In this document: positions 49,014 to 57,998 of the stretch, one piece after another
Layout: each line of letters begins with the position of its first letter
How positions within the stretch are numbered: the stretch's first letter is position 1
From: Azospirillum humicireducens
GTDB lineage: Bacteria; Pseudomonadota; Alphaproteobacteria; Azospirillales; Azospirillaceae
Direction: 5' to 3'
NCBI RefSeq assembly: GCF_001639105.2
Contig: NZ_CP015285.1
Span: 2,038,501-2,102,500, forward strand
DNA: 64,000 nucleotides
Translations under genes and position numbers: made by a program
The notes under the pieces: generated by a model
What the model was told of the DNA's origin: nothing
Database searches by the model: none
Seen by the model: the letters and a program-made list of their open reading frames with translations, nothing else

Positions 49014-50432
49014 ATGCCGTCCATCCGTCCGAAATCCCGGCGCGGCGCCCTGCTCGCCACCGCCGCCCTGCTGTCCGCCGCCCTGGCTGCCGCGGTACCG
49101 GCACAGGCCCAGGAGCAGCAGGCCAAGCGCTACCCCGCCACGCTGGCCGGCCATGCCCTGCTTCCGGCCGACACGCTGGTGCAGGCGCCCGCCGACGCCG
49201 GGCCGCTGTTCGCCACCGCCGGCAAATTCACCAACGCCGACCGCAAGCGCGTGGAGACGGTGGGCAGCATCCGCGCCACCTCCTTCGCCTCCGACCCCAA
49301 GGTTCCGCGCCAGACGGAGATCATGCTGCCGGTCGCCGGCCAGGCGGTGCAGGGATTCTCAGCCATCGTTCCGCAGGGCAACGGCGAGTTCATGGCGCTG
49401 ACCGACAACGGCTTCGGCAGCAAGGTGAACTCGGTCGATGCGCTGCTGATGGTCCATCGCGTCAAGCCGGACTGGCAGAGCGGCGCCCTGCAGCGGCTGG
49501 AAACCATTTTCCTGCGCGATCCCGACCGCAAGGTTCCCTTCGCCATCGTCAACGAGAACAGCACCGCGCGCTACCTGACCGGCGCCGACTTCGATCCCGA
49601 ATCGCTGGTGGTCCAGGCCGACCGCCTGTTCATCGGCGACGAGTTCGGCCCCTATATCCTGGAGTTGAGCCGGGACGGCGTGGTCATCGCCGTGCATGAG
49701 ACGATGGTCGACGGCAAGCCGGCCCGTTCGCCCGACCACTACCGCAACGGCATCCTGCCGCCGGTGCCGGGCGCCGTCGCCTTCGAGGTCCGCCGCTCGC
49801 GCGGGTTCGAGCCGATGGGCGTGTCGCCGGACGGCAAGACGCTGTACCCGTCGCTGGAAGGCCCGCTGTGGAACGCCGCCGCCAACGGCTTCGAGACCAA
49901 GGACGGCCGCGCGTACACCCGCATCCTGGAGTTCGACGTCGCCAGCCGGACCTACACCGGCAAGTCCTGGAAGTACAAGCTGGAGGACAATGCCAACGTC
50001 GTCGCCGATCTGGCGATGATCGACGCCGGCACCGCCCTGGTGATCGAGCGCGACGACAGCAGCGAGGGTGCGAAGACCCAGGCCTGCCAGGGCGAGGCGA
50101 AGCCCGACTGCTTCAACGCGCCGGCCGCCTTCAAGCGGGTCTACAAGATCGACATCGCCGGAGCCGATGCCGACGGCTTCGTCCGCAAGGTCGGCTACAT
50201 CGACCTGACCGACATCGCCGATCCGGACCGCAAGGCCCGCGCCGGACAGGCGCCGGAAGGCCGCTTCGTCATGCCCCATCTGGGGCCGGAAGGGGTGAAC
50301 ATCGTCGATGCCGACCACATCGTGGTCGTCAACGACAACAACCTGCCCTACTCCACCGGCCGGACCATCGGCAAGGCCGACGGCGACGAGATGGCGCTGC
50401 TGTCGGTGGGCGAGCTTCTGCGCGCCCGCTGA
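49014..50432 (+). CDS. Secreted esterase-like (phytase-type) protein
   Basis: A 472-residue exported beta-propeller of the 'esterase-like activity of phytase' family. A signal peptide ends near AAVPAQAQ; core segments include GFSAIVPQGNGEFMALTDNG, FIGDEFGPYILELSRDG and GPEGVNIVDADHIVVVNDNN. The ATG at 49014 follows ACGGAG. Members act on phosphate esters or glycerophospho compounds; the substrate is not shown. About 160 bases upstream hold nothing recognisable. Confidence 0.85.
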   Translation: MPSIRPKSRRGALLATAALLSAALAAAVPAQAQEQQAKRYPATLAGHALLPADTLVQAPADAGPLFATAGKFTNADRKRVETVGSIRATSFASDPKVPRQTEIMLPVAGQAVQGFSAIVPQGNGEFMALTDNGFGSKVNSVDALLMVHRVKPDWQSGALQRLETIFLRDPDRKVPFAIVNENSTARYLTGADFDPESLVVQADRLFIGDEFGPYILELSRDGVVIAVHETMVDGKPARSPDHYRNGILPPVPGAVAFEVRRSRGFEPMGVSPDGKTLYPSLEGPLWNAAANGFETKDGRAYTRILEFDVASRTYTGKSWKYKLEDNANVVADLAMIDAGTALVIERDDSSEGAKTQACQGEAKPDCFNAPAAFKRVYKIDIAGADADGFVRKVGYIDLTDIADPDRKARAGQAPEGRFVMPHLGPEGVNIVDADHIVVVNDNNLPYSTGRTIGKADGDEMALLSVGELLRAR

Positions 50433-50556
50433 TCGCGCAGATGTGAAACCGGGAGTGAGGTCCGGGCGAGCGCTTTGCACTTGTCCGGACCGGATTGTCG
50501 GTCCAGTGTGGGCGGCCTTCGGCCCAATGTCCCCTGCGTTTCGGAGACCGCCCACC

Positions 50557-51324
50557 ATGCGCCCCGTCCTGCCGTTCCTGCGTTCCGCCCTGCTGGCCCT
50601 GCCCGTTGCGGCGTTGGCGCTGTCCGCCGCCGCTCCGGCCCATGCGCAGTCGGCGAGCTTCGACGGCAACCAGAAGGCCGCCATCGAGAAGATCGTCCGC
50701 GATTACCTGATGGAGCATCCCGAGGTCATCCTGCAGGCCGTCGACGCCATGCAGGAGCGCCAGAAGGCGGCGGAGGCCGAACAGGCCCGCAAGGCCCTGG
50801 TCGAGAACAGGCAGGAACTGACCCGCAACCCCGCCGATCCGGTCGCCGGCAACCCGCAGGGCGACGTGACGGTGGTGGAGTTCTTCGATTACCAGTGCGG
50901 CTACTGCAAGGCCGTGCAGGCCGACACCCAGGCACTGATCAAGGGCGATCCCAAGCTGCGTTTCGTCCTGAAGGAATTCCCGATCCTGGGGCCGGCGTCG
51001 CTGCTCGCCTCCAAGGCGGCACTCGCCTCACGCGGCCAGGGCAAGTACATGGAATTCCACAATGCCCTGATGGCCCAGCGCGGCCAACTGGACGAGGCGG
51101 TGATCATGCGGCTGGCCAAGTCGGTCGGTCTCGACACCGACCGGCTGAAGAAGGACATGGACTCGCCGGACGTTCTGAAGGTGATCGCGGCCAACCAGGC
51201 GCTGGCCGAGAAGCTGAACATCCGCGGCACCCCGGCCTTCGTCTTCGGCGACGAGCTGGTGCCCGGCGCCATCAAGCTGGACGACATGAAGCGGCTGACC
51301 GAAGCCGCCCGGGCCAAGGGCTGA
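50557..51324 (+). CDS. DsbA family thiol-disulfide protein
   Basis: A 255-residue periplasmic thioredoxin-like protein of the Com1/DsbA-DsbG group. A signal peptide (LLALPVAALALSAAAPAHAQ) precedes a helical N-terminal domain (YLMEHPEVILQAVDAMQ) and the thioredoxin fold with CGYC and the cis-proline (IRGTPAF). It oxidises or isomerises disulfides in exported proteins. Confidence 0.92.
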   Translation: MRPVLPFLRSALLALPVAALALSAAAPAHAQSASFDGNQKAAIEKIVRDYLMEHPEVILQAVDAMQERQKAAEAEQARKALVENRQELTRNPADPVAGNPQGDVTVVEFFDYQCGYCKAVQADTQALIKGDPKLRFVLKEFPILGPASLLASKAALASRGQGKYMEFHNALMAQRGQLDEAVIMRLAKSVGLDTDRLKKDMDSPDVLKVIAANQALAEKLNIRGTPAFVFGDELVPGAIKLDDMKRLTEAARAKG

Positions 51325-51337
51325 GGCGGGCCGTTCC

Positions 51338-51967
51338 ATGACCGCAACGACTGAGCCGCAGACGCCGACCGTCGTCGTCTTCGACGTCGGGCAGGTGCTG
51401 ATCGAATGGGATCCGCGGCATCTCTACCGCGAGCTGTTCGACGGCTATGAAGACCTGATGGAGGATTTTCTCGACCGGGTCTGTACCCCCGCCTGGAACC
51501 TGGAGCAGGACCGCGGCCGTCCCTGGAGCGAGGCGGTCGCCCAGCTGACCGAAGAGCATCCGGACTGCGCCGAGTTGATCCGCGCCTATGACGACATGTG
51601 GGAACGCATGGTGCCGGGCCCGATCCCCGGCACGCCGGACATCCTGGCCGAACTTAAGGCCCGCGGAGTCCCGGTCTACGCCATCACCAACTTCTCCGCC
51701 GACAAGTTCGAGATGACGCGCAAGCGCTTCGACTTCCTGAACGGCTTCGACGGCATCATCGTTTCGGGTCAGGAACGACTTGTGAAGCCCGACCCGGCGA
51801 TCTACCGGCTGCTGATCGATCGTTACGGTCTCGAACCGAAGCACTGCTACTTCATCGACGACAACCCCGACAATGTCGAGGCGGCCAAGTCGGTGGGCAT
51901 GTCGGCGCACCTGTTCCTGGGCGCCGAGGCGCTGCGGCGCGATCTGGTGGCGTTGGGGGTGTTGTGA
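51338..51967 (+). CDS. HAD family phosphatase, YihX-like
   Basis: A 209-residue HAD hydrolase. The first motif reads VFDVGQVLIEWD, in which the second Asp is replaced by a small/polar residue as in YihX-type sugar-phosphatases and dehalogenase-like members. Motifs II (ITNFSAD) and III/IV (VKPDPAIYRLL, FIDDNPDNVEAA) are intact. It lies 13 bases after the DsbA-like gene. Confidence 0.86.
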   Translation: MTATTEPQTPTVVVFDVGQVLIEWDPRHLYRELFDGYEDLMEDFLDRVCTPAWNLEQDRGRPWSEAVAQLTEEHPDCAELIRAYDDMWERMVPGPIPGTPDILAELKARGVPVYAITNFSADKFEMTRKRFDFLNGFDGIIVSGQERLVKPDPAIYRLLIDRYGLEPKHCYFIDDNPDNVEAAKSVGMSAHLFLGAEALRRDLVALGVL

Positions 51968-51978
51968 GAGGGGTGTTT

Positions 51979-52098
51979 GCCCCCTCCCTAACCCTCCCCC
52001 GCTAACGCGGGAGAGGGGACTGCCGCTGTTCCTTTGCAGAATCTCCGCAACGATCCTGCCCCCTCTCCCGCGAAGCGGGGGAGGGATGGGGAGGGGGC
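51979..52098. repeat. GC-rich palindromic repeat R4
   Basis: About 120 bp between convergent genes. It starts GCCCCCTCCCTAACCCTCCC, continues with a CGCTAACGCG hairpin and GGAGAGGGGACTGCCG, and ends with a CGCGAAGCG hairpin and GGAGGGATGGGGAGGGGGC. Both ends match R3 in inverse orientation; the middle differs. Confidence 0.75.
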
Positions 52099-52117
52099 CG
52101 CGACGATAGTACTCCCC

Positions 52118-52786
52118 CTACTCCGCCGCCGCCTCGCGGTCGCTCGCGGAGTTGAAGGCGTAGGTCTTCCAGGTCGGCTCATAGCTGTCGTCGGCCTGGT
52201 TGCCCCACACCGACCAGTTGGGCCGGGCGCCGCGGGCGAACATTTCCAGAAAGGGGCCGGGGCTGCAGGCCTCGATCAGTTCATACTGTTCGTCGGGCTT
52301 GCGGCTGTGCTCGCGCTTGCGGCTTTCGATCAGGTTGACCTGGGTGCGGCCGGGGGGCAGCGTGCGGGCCTTCTTGCCGCGGACACCGAACAGGATCAGT
52401 TCGGTCACGTTGCGGAAATAGAACCCCACCCCGCGACCGTCCGACCCGCCGTCCTTGCGCACCTTGTGCCAGATCAGGTTGGTCTTGTACTCGAACCCCC
52501 AGCTGCGCATGACCTGAAGGCCTTCCGGCAGCAAGGCATTGGGGACCCAGAGATAGAGGTGCGCGGTGGGGGCGGCGATGTCGGCGACCGGCAGGGCACA
52601 GATGTCTTCCACCGTCATGGTGCCGTAGCGCGACAGCCGGCGATGTTCCGGCGCCATCTTGCCGGTGCGGTTGACGAAGCGCCAGGGCGGGTCCGCCATC
52701 ACGGTGGCGAAGCGCCGGTCACCGGCGAAGGCCACCAGATCCCGCGCCGGATCCGATGCCGTCGCCACCGTGTTGCTGTCGCCCAT
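52118..52786 (-). CDS. MT-A70 family N6-adenine methyltransferase
   Basis: A 222-residue methylase with the MT-A70 motif DPPWRF (MADPPWRFVNR), AHLYLWVPNALLPEGL and FGVRGKKART. The ATG at 52786 (MGDSNTVATAS) follows GAGGCAG; a GTG 105 bases earlier is rejected as the DNA there reads as non-coding. No restriction enzyme lies nearby, so it is an orphan DNA or RNA methylase; the target site is unknown. It is convergent with the HAD gene across R4. Confidence 0.87.
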   Translation of the reverse strand: MGDSNTVATASDPARDLVAFAGDRRFATVMADPPWRFVNRTGKMAPEHRRLSRYGTMTVEDICALPVADIAAPTAHLYLWVPNALLPEGLQVMRSWGFEYKTNLIWHKVRKDGGSDGRGVGFYFRNVTELILFGVRGKKARTLPPGRTQVNLIESRKREHSRKPDEQYELIEACSPGPFLEMFARGARPNWSVWGNQADDSYEPTWKTYAFNSASDREAAAE

Positions 52787-52912
52787 CGCTGCCTCGAAAT
52801 CCTGAACAAACCCGGTACTGGGAGGGGTGCAAACTCGCACGCGGCGGCAATCGCCGTCAATCCAGTCTAGCCGTTCCGCCGACGCTGTCACAAGCGGCGG
52901 CGGGCGGGTCAG

Positions 52913-53620
52913 TCACTCCTCCTCGCCCGCCTCGGCCACGGCGCGCAGGGCGGCGCGCTCGGCCACGCTGACGGTCAACCCCTGGGTCTCCACGCCGGAG
53001 GCGCGCAGCTTGGCGAGTGCCCGCGACAGGGTTTCCGGCTGCATGCCCAGGCGACGCGCGATCAGCGCTTTGTCGAAGGGAAGCTGGAACTGCGCCGGCC
53101 CATCGCCGGGCGGACAGACCCGCATCAGAAAGGCGGCGACCCGCTGCGGCGCCGGTTGGACCTGCAACTGCTCGATCTGTGTCACCAGATGGCGCAGGCG
53201 CACCGACAGCGAGCCCAGCATACCGAAGGCGATCCGGTCGTCCTCGCGCAGACAGCGGGCGAATCCGTCAGCCGTCAGGGTCATGACGCGGGCGTCGGTC
53301 ACCGCCTCCGCACAGACCGGAAACTTTCCGTCTGCGAACATGGCGGCCTCGGCGAAGCTCTCGGCGGGACCGATGACATGGACCACCGCCTCCGTCCCGT
53401 CACGGGTCAGGCGGTACAGCTTCACCCAGCCATCGAGCAGCACGAAGAAGCGGTCGGCGGGCTCGTCCTGCAGGAACAGGGTGGTGCCCCGCGGCACCGG
53501 CCGCACGATGGCGACACCGCCCAGCAACGAAACCGCTCGGTCGGACAGCTTGGCGAAAAGCGGTATCGCACGCAGCGCGGCGGCATCTTCCGCGGACAGG
53601 TTGCTGTGGTGGGTGATCAT
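52913..53620 (-). CDS. Crp/Fnr family transcriptional regulator
   Basis: A 235-residue regulator: a cyclic-nucleotide-type sensor (PVPRGTTLFLQDEPADRFFV, ESFAEAAMFADGKFPV), a dimer helix and a Crp-type HTH (KALIARRLGMQPETLSRALA). The N-terminal cysteine cluster of Fnr is absent, so oxygen sensing by an iron-sulfur cluster is unlikely. The ATG overlaps the stop of the YgjV-like gene (TAATG), so it is coupled to it. Confidence 0.9.
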   Translation of the reverse strand: MITHHSNLSAEDAAALRAIPLFAKLSDRAVSLLGGVAIVRPVPRGTTLFLQDEPADRFFVLLDGWVKLYRLTRDGTEAVVHVIGPAESFAEAAMFADGKFPVCAEAVTDARVMTLTADGFARCLREDDRIAFGMLGSLSVRLRHLVTQIEQLQVQPAPQRVAAFLMRVCPPGDGPAQFQLPFDKALIARRLGMQPETLSRALAKLRASGVETQGLTVSVAERAALRAVAEAGEEE

Positions 53621-54255
53621 TACAGCTTCGCCTCCCTGGCCGTTGGCGGCATTGGTGTTGGGCCCATTGGAGTTGGCCCCGTTGGTGTTGGTGGGTGCGG
53701 TGCCGTTCGGTCGCTGAGAAGCCTCCAGGCATTGACGGCGATTCCGGTCAGATCGGAGACCATTCCCGGAATCGACCCCACCAGACAGTTGTGCACGAAC
53801 CAACAGGGCAACGCCACCAACATGGTGCCACGGAACGCCGCAACCCGGGTCTGGTAACGCGCCAGACTGATCAGCGCCATGCCGCCGGCGGCGAAGAGGG
53901 ACGGCAGGCCGGTCCAGGTCATGGCCATCACTGCGGCAATCGCCGGCAGGATCAGCAGATAGACGATTCGGAAGGCCGGCCAAGCGCCGAGCGCCAGCGC
54001 CGCAAGCACCTGCAGCGCAGCAAGGCCGTTCAGCGCCGCCGCGGTCGGGGCGCCCACCAGGGCGAAATGCAAGGCGAAGCCCAGGCAGGGCACCAATTGC
54101 ACCAGAAGCATCGCCCGGCGGCTGCGGAAAAAAGGCCACAGCATGCCGCCGAGCATGCCGCACAAGCCGACCAATTGAGCAACGGACCACCAGATGTCCG
54201 CCTCGCTTCCGCCGCCAAAAAGGGCCGGAAGCTGGACTGTCAGCATCTCGATCAT
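53620..54255 (-). CDS. YgjV-like integral membrane protein
   Basis: A 211-residue protein with about six hydrophobic segments (ADIWWSVAQLVGLCGMLGGM, FFRSRRAMLLVQLVPCLGFA, GTMLVALPCWFVHNCLVGS) matching the inner-membrane YgjV group. The tail is a short repeat (PTPTGPTPMGPTPMPPT). The ATG at 54255 (MIEMLTVQL) is chosen as the start of the domain. It precedes and is translationally coupled to the Crp-like gene, so the pair probably shares a signal or response. Function unknown. Confidence 0.8.
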   Translation of the reverse strand: MIEMLTVQLPALFGGGSEADIWWSVAQLVGLCGMLGGMLWPFFRSRRAMLLVQLVPCLGFALHFALVGAPTAAALNGLAALQVLAALALGAWPAFRIVYLLILPAIAAVMAMTWTGLPSLFAAGGMALISLARYQTRVAAFRGTMLVALPCWFVHNCLVGSIPGMVSDLTGIAVNAWRLLSDRTAPHPPTPTGPTPMGPTPMPPTAREAKL

Positions 54256-54635
54256 GCGGGAAAGCCCCCCGGCAACGAAAAGGGCGGCGAAACAAGGCGC
54301 GGGAAGCGGCGCCGGCCGCCCCGAAGGGCGGCGCAAAGAACAGAGTACCGAATGGGAAAAGCGGAAGACACATGCAACGCACAGCCGGGCCGAACCGGGC
54401 CACGGCCGGATCACTCAAGAGCCAGGACCGCAGGAAACCATAACGAAAAAGACAAGAACGCACGGCGCGCCCCCGAGGGGAGGCACCGTGCGGAAAAAGT
54501 CCGGATTTTCACCGGGAAGACCGGAACGACGAGCGTTCAAGCCTTCGATACGCTTGTCAGATGAGCGGAGCCAACCGAGCCGGCGCGCGTCCGAAAACGG
54601 GCGCCGTCCGGTCGAGGTCCGGGATACCCCGAACC
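54256..54635. other. Non-coding gap between the cold-shock gene and the YgjV-like gene
   Basis: A 380-base stretch without a convincing gene. It holds the cold-shock terminator (54440-54491), a weaker GGTTCGGG/CCCGGACC hairpin just past the cold-shock stop (about 54616-54635), and presumably the YgjV-Crp promoter, which I cannot pin down. Confidence 0.6.
54440..54491 (-). terminator. Terminator of the cold-shock gene
   Basis: On the minus strand GCACGG pairs with CCGTGC around an inner CCCC/GGGG stem (54460-54491), followed by GTTCTTGTCTTTTTC. Confidence 0.6.
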
Positions 54636-55199
54636 TTACAGGTACTCGACCTTGCCCGCTTCCGGACCCTTCTGGCCCTGACGAACGGTGACGCGCACCT
54701 GATCGCCTTCCTGGAGGGTCTGCATGCCCGAACGGCGCAGCACGTTGACGTGGACGAAAACGTCCTTGCCACCGGTGCTGGGCGTGATGAAGCCAAAGCC
54801 CTTGTCGGCATTGAACCACTTCACGGTGCCGTCGACTTCTTCGCCGCCGCTGCTGCCGCCGGCATCGTAGCCGCCGCGGTCATAGCCGCCACGGTCGAAG
54901 CCGCCGGTCCGCGGACGGGCCGAACGCTGAGCGGTCGACGTATCGACCGTGTGGATGGAGGCCACCTGCGGACCCTTCGGCCCACGGGCCAGGTCACAGG
55001 TGATGGTGGTGCCTTCGTCCAGCGCGTCGTAGCCGGCGGCCTGAACCGCAGAGACGTGCAGGAAGGCATCGGGCGAACCGTCCTCAGGCGACACGAAGCC
55101 GAACCCCTTGGTGGGGTTGAACCACTTCACGGTGGCGGTGACGTTGGACTTGGTGATCTCGGGAGCGCGGAAGCCCTGGCGGGGCGGGCGGTCGAACAT
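54636..55199 (-). CDS. Double cold-shock-domain protein
   Basis: A 187-residue RNA-binding protein with two cold-shock domains. Each has KWFN and the RNP motifs (TVKWFNPTKGFGFV with DAFLHVS; TVKWFNADKGFGFI with DVFVHVN). They are joined by a glycine-rich linker with FDRGGYDRGGYDAGG repeats. Such two-domain forms (CspD-like in alphaproteobacteria) act as RNA chaperones or antiterminators. It ends with the GGKVEYL-type EAGKVEYL. A leader of at least 60 bases (TTGACC at about 55260) precedes the ATG. Confidence 0.92.
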   Translation of the reverse strand: MFDRPPRQGFRAPEITKSNVTATVKWFNPTKGFGFVSPEDGSPDAFLHVSAVQAAGYDALDEGTTITCDLARGPKGPQVASIHTVDTSTAQRSARPRTGGFDRGGYDRGGYDAGGSSGGEEVDGTVKWFNADKGFGFITPSTGGKDVFVHVNVLRRSGMQTLQEGDQVRVTVRQGQKGPEAGKVEYL

Positions 55200-55453
55200 G
55201 TGTCTTCAAGCTCATAGAGTGTGCCGAATGTCTTTTGTCACAGGGATCCGGTCCCAGGTCAAGCCTTCCAAAGGAAAGATGGCCGAATCGCCGTTAAATG
55301 CCCCACCCCAGGCTCACGCTTGCCGCCACTCCCACGCTCCGGACCGAGGCGGACGGCACCGAAGTGCCACCCGGCTACCGGTCTCCCGCCCATTCACCCT
55401 GCCATCGGCGGGCGACTCGGATGCGTTCTGCTCGCCTCCCGTGCAGCGAGTGG

Positions 55454-56560
55454 TCAGGCTGCCGACTGGCTCAACGTTGGATAATCGGTGTAGCCGTGGC
55501 GGTCGCCGCCATAGAAGGTCTTCTGGTCCGGCTCGGCCAGGGGCGCTCCGATGCGCAGCCGCTCCACCAGATCGGGGTTGGCGATGAAGGGCCGGCCGAA
55601 GGCGATCATGTCGGCATGGCCGCTGGCCGCCGCCTGGATCGCCATGGCACGGTCATAGACGTTGTTGGCCATGTAGTGGCCCTTGTAGAGCGCCCGCAGC
55701 TCGGCGAGGTCGCCGCCGAATCCCGGATGCGGACCGCGGGTCACGCCTTCGATCATGTGGAGGTAGGCGAGGCCGTAGCCGTTCAGCCGGCGGATCACCG
55801 GGCTGAAGGTGCCGACCGGATCGCTTTCCTGCGCATCGTTGGCCGGGCTCAGCGGCGACAGGCGGATGCCGACCCGGTCGGCCCCGGCCTCCGCCACCAC
55901 GGCGTCCAGCACCTCGAACAGGAAGCGGGCGCGGTTCTCGGCAGAGCCGCCATAGGCGTCGGTGCGCCGGTTGGTGCCGTCACGCAGGAACTGGTCGATC
56001 AGGTAGCCGTTGGCGGCATGCACCTCGACCATGTCGAATCCGGCTGCCAGCGCGTTGCGGGTGGCCTTGCGGTAATCCTCGACGATGCCCGGCAGCTCCG
56101 AAATCTCCAGCGCGCGCGGAGCCGGGATGTCCTTGAAGCCGTCGACGGTGAAGGCCTTGATCTCCGGCTTCACGGCGGAGGGCGCCACCGGCAGAATGCC
56201 GCCCGGCTGCAGGTCGGGATGGGAGATGCGCCCGACATGCCAGAGCTGCAGGCAGATGTGGCCGCCCCTGGCATGGACGGCGTCGGTCACCAGCCTCCAG
56301 CCCGCCACCTGTTCGGCGCTGTGGATGCCGGGGGTGTAGGCATAGCCCTTGCCCTGCCGCGAGATCTGGGTCGCCTCGGCGATGATCAGGCCGGCACTGG
56401 CGCGCTGGGCGTAATATTCGGCATTCATCGCGGTCGGCACGCCGGTGGCGTTGTCGGTGCGGCTGCGGGTCAGCGGCGCCATGGCGATGCGGTTGGGCAG
56501 GCTGTAGCGCCCGATCGTCACCGGCTGGAACAGGGGGGCCGCGTCCTGGCTGTCCGTCAT
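55454..56560 (-). CDS. Alkene reductase (old yellow enzyme family)
   Basis: A 368-residue FMN enzyme of the NemA/xenobiotic reductase group. The barrel motifs are clear: PNRIAMAPLTRSR, CLQLWHVGRISHP, EVHAANGYLIDQFLRDGTNR and ADMIAFGRPFIANPDLV. It reduces activated C=C bonds with NADPH. The ATG at 56560 starts the domain. It is divergent from the histidine phosphatase gene. Confidence 0.94.
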   Translation of the reverse strand: MTDSQDAAPLFQPVTIGRYSLPNRIAMAPLTRSRTDNATGVPTAMNAEYYAQRASAGLIIAEATQISRQGKGYAYTPGIHSAEQVAGWRLVTDAVHARGGHICLQLWHVGRISHPDLQPGGILPVAPSAVKPEIKAFTVDGFKDIPAPRALEISELPGIVEDYRKATRNALAAGFDMVEVHAANGYLIDQFLRDGTNRRTDAYGGSAENRARFLFEVLDAVVAEAGADRVGIRLSPLSPANDAQESDPVGTFSPVIRRLNGYGLAYLHMIEGVTRGPHPGFGGDLAELRALYKGHYMANNVYDRAMAIQAAASGHADMIAFGRPFIANPDLVERLRIGAPLAEPDQKTFYGGDRHGYTDYPTLSQSAA

Positions 56561-56753
56561 GTCCGATCCATTCAGATGGTGAAACTGGACAGAAGAGTGT
56601 GGCCCGGCCTTCGCCACCGGCAAGGTGCCGATTGGACGCCGCGGAAGACCGGACAGCATGGCTGCCATACTGCCTGCGGTCAGGCGGCGGGACCTTTCGC
56701 CTCCTCCGACGGTTAATCCCGACAGTTTCGACCAACAGCCAACGGGATCGCCG

Positions 56754-57518
56754 ATGCAGCAGCGCTGGCCCGACCGAGTCTGGATCGTCCGCCATGGCGA
56801 GAGTGCCGGAAACGTCGCGCGCGATGCGGCGCACGCGGCCGGCCTCGTCCGGATCGACATCGATGAACGCGACATCGACGTGCCGCTCAGCCCACTCGGC
56901 GAGCGGCAGTCCGACGCGCTCGGCCGCTGGTTCGCCGCCATGCCGGCGATGGATCGACCCGACGTGGTGCTGACCTCGCCCTACCGCCGGGCACTGCAAA
57001 CGGCAGAGCGGCTGCACCAGTCGGGCGGCCTGCCGGTCGACCCGGCCGACTTCGTCATCGACGAGCGGCTGCGCGAGAAGGAATTCGGCGTTCTCGACCG
57101 GCTGACCACCGCCGGCATCCGCCAGGAGTTTCCGGAACAGGCCGAATTCCGCCGCCTGTTGGGCAAGTTCTACCACCGCCCGCCGGGGGGCGAGAGTTGG
57201 TGCGACGTGATCCTGCGGCTGCGCAGCGCGCTCGACACCATCAGCCTGCATCACGGCGGTCGGCGGGTGCTGATCGTCGGACATCAGGTGGTGGTGCTGT
57301 GCCTTCGCTACCTGCTGGAGACCATGACGGAGGACGAAATCCTGGCCATCGACATGGCGGGCGATGTCGCCAACTGTTCCGTCACCGAATACCGGTTCGA
57401 TGCGAAGGCAGGCCCGCGCGGCGGGCTGTGCCTGCACCGCTACAACGTCGTCGCCCCGCTGGAGGAGGCCGGCGCCCCGGTGACAGCCGAGCCGGACGCC
57501 GCCGTCGCCGCCCGGTAG
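56754..57518 (+). CDS. Histidine phosphatase family protein
   Basis: A 254-residue phosphoglycerate-mutase-like phosphatase. The catalytic histidine motif is WIVRHGESAGN, with SPYRRALQTAERL, EKEFGVLD (proton donor) and VLIVGHQVVVL. It is longer than simple SixA members. The ATG at 56754 follows a GGGATCG. The substrate is unknown. Confidence 0.9.
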   Translation: MQQRWPDRVWIVRHGESAGNVARDAAHAAGLVRIDIDERDIDVPLSPLGERQSDALGRWFAAMPAMDRPDVVLTSPYRRALQTAERLHQSGGLPVDPADFVIDERLREKEFGVLDRLTTAGIRQEFPEQAEFRRLLGKFYHRPPGGESWCDVILRLRSALDTISLHHGGRRVLIVGHQVVVLCLRYLLETMTEDEILAIDMAGDVANCSVTEYRFDAKAGPRGGLCLHRYNVVAPLEEAGAPVTAEPDAAVAAR

Positions 57519-57529
57519 GAGACACGCCC

Positions 57530-57993
57530 GTGGATTGCATCGAAGAAGTTCCCGTCACCGCCGAGTTGCTGCGCGGCATGCCCCTGCCCCAGCCGGATGG
57601 CGACGGCGACAAGGAAACCCGCGGCCGGGTTCTGGTTATCGCCGGCGGCGTGCCGGTGCCGGGCGGCGCCCTGCTGGCCGGGATCGGCGGAGGGCGGCAT
57701 CGCCCCCGAGTTGGGCAAGGCGCTGGCCGAGCGGGCTTCGCGCTGCGACACCGTGCTGATCGGCCCCGGCATGATGGACGAGGCGGCGATGGCGGAACTG
57801 ACCGCCGACCTGCTGACCCGCCTGGAGCCCGCCGGTGACTCGACGGGCGCCAGCCCGGAGCAGGCCGCCATCTGGGGCGTCTATCTGCATGGTGAGGCCG
57901 GGGATCGGCCCGCTCGGCTTCCTCGCCCGCGAACTGCTGGCGGAAATCCCGGCAGCGATGGCGGCCCTGGCGACAGGGCCGGAAAGCGATTGA
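57530..57993 (+). pseudogene. nnrD: Remnant of an NAD(P)H-hydrate dehydratase (NnrD/YjeF C-terminal domain)
   Basis: Three pieces of the NnrD family lie in order in different frames: PVTAELLRGMPLPQPDGDGD...RVLVIAGGVPVPGGALLAG (57557-57690), EGGIAPELGKAL...CDTVLIGPGMMDEAAMAELT...TRLE joined to GASPEQAAIWGVYLHGEAGD (57690-57900), and GPLGFLARELLAEIPAAMAA (57905-57990). The segments between them are missing, including the catalytic GSGD region, and at least two frameshifts occur. The intact enzyme, which repairs hydrated NAD(P)H, would be about 290 residues; this stretch could encode 150. It follows the histidine phosphatase by 11 bases. Confidence 0.82.
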
Positions 57994-57998
57994 CCGCC

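Noticed and set aside
52787..52891. N-terminal extension of the MT-A70 gene from a GTG at 52891
   Set aside because: Codon use is poor there, no ribosome site precedes the GTG, and the ATG at 52786 has one.
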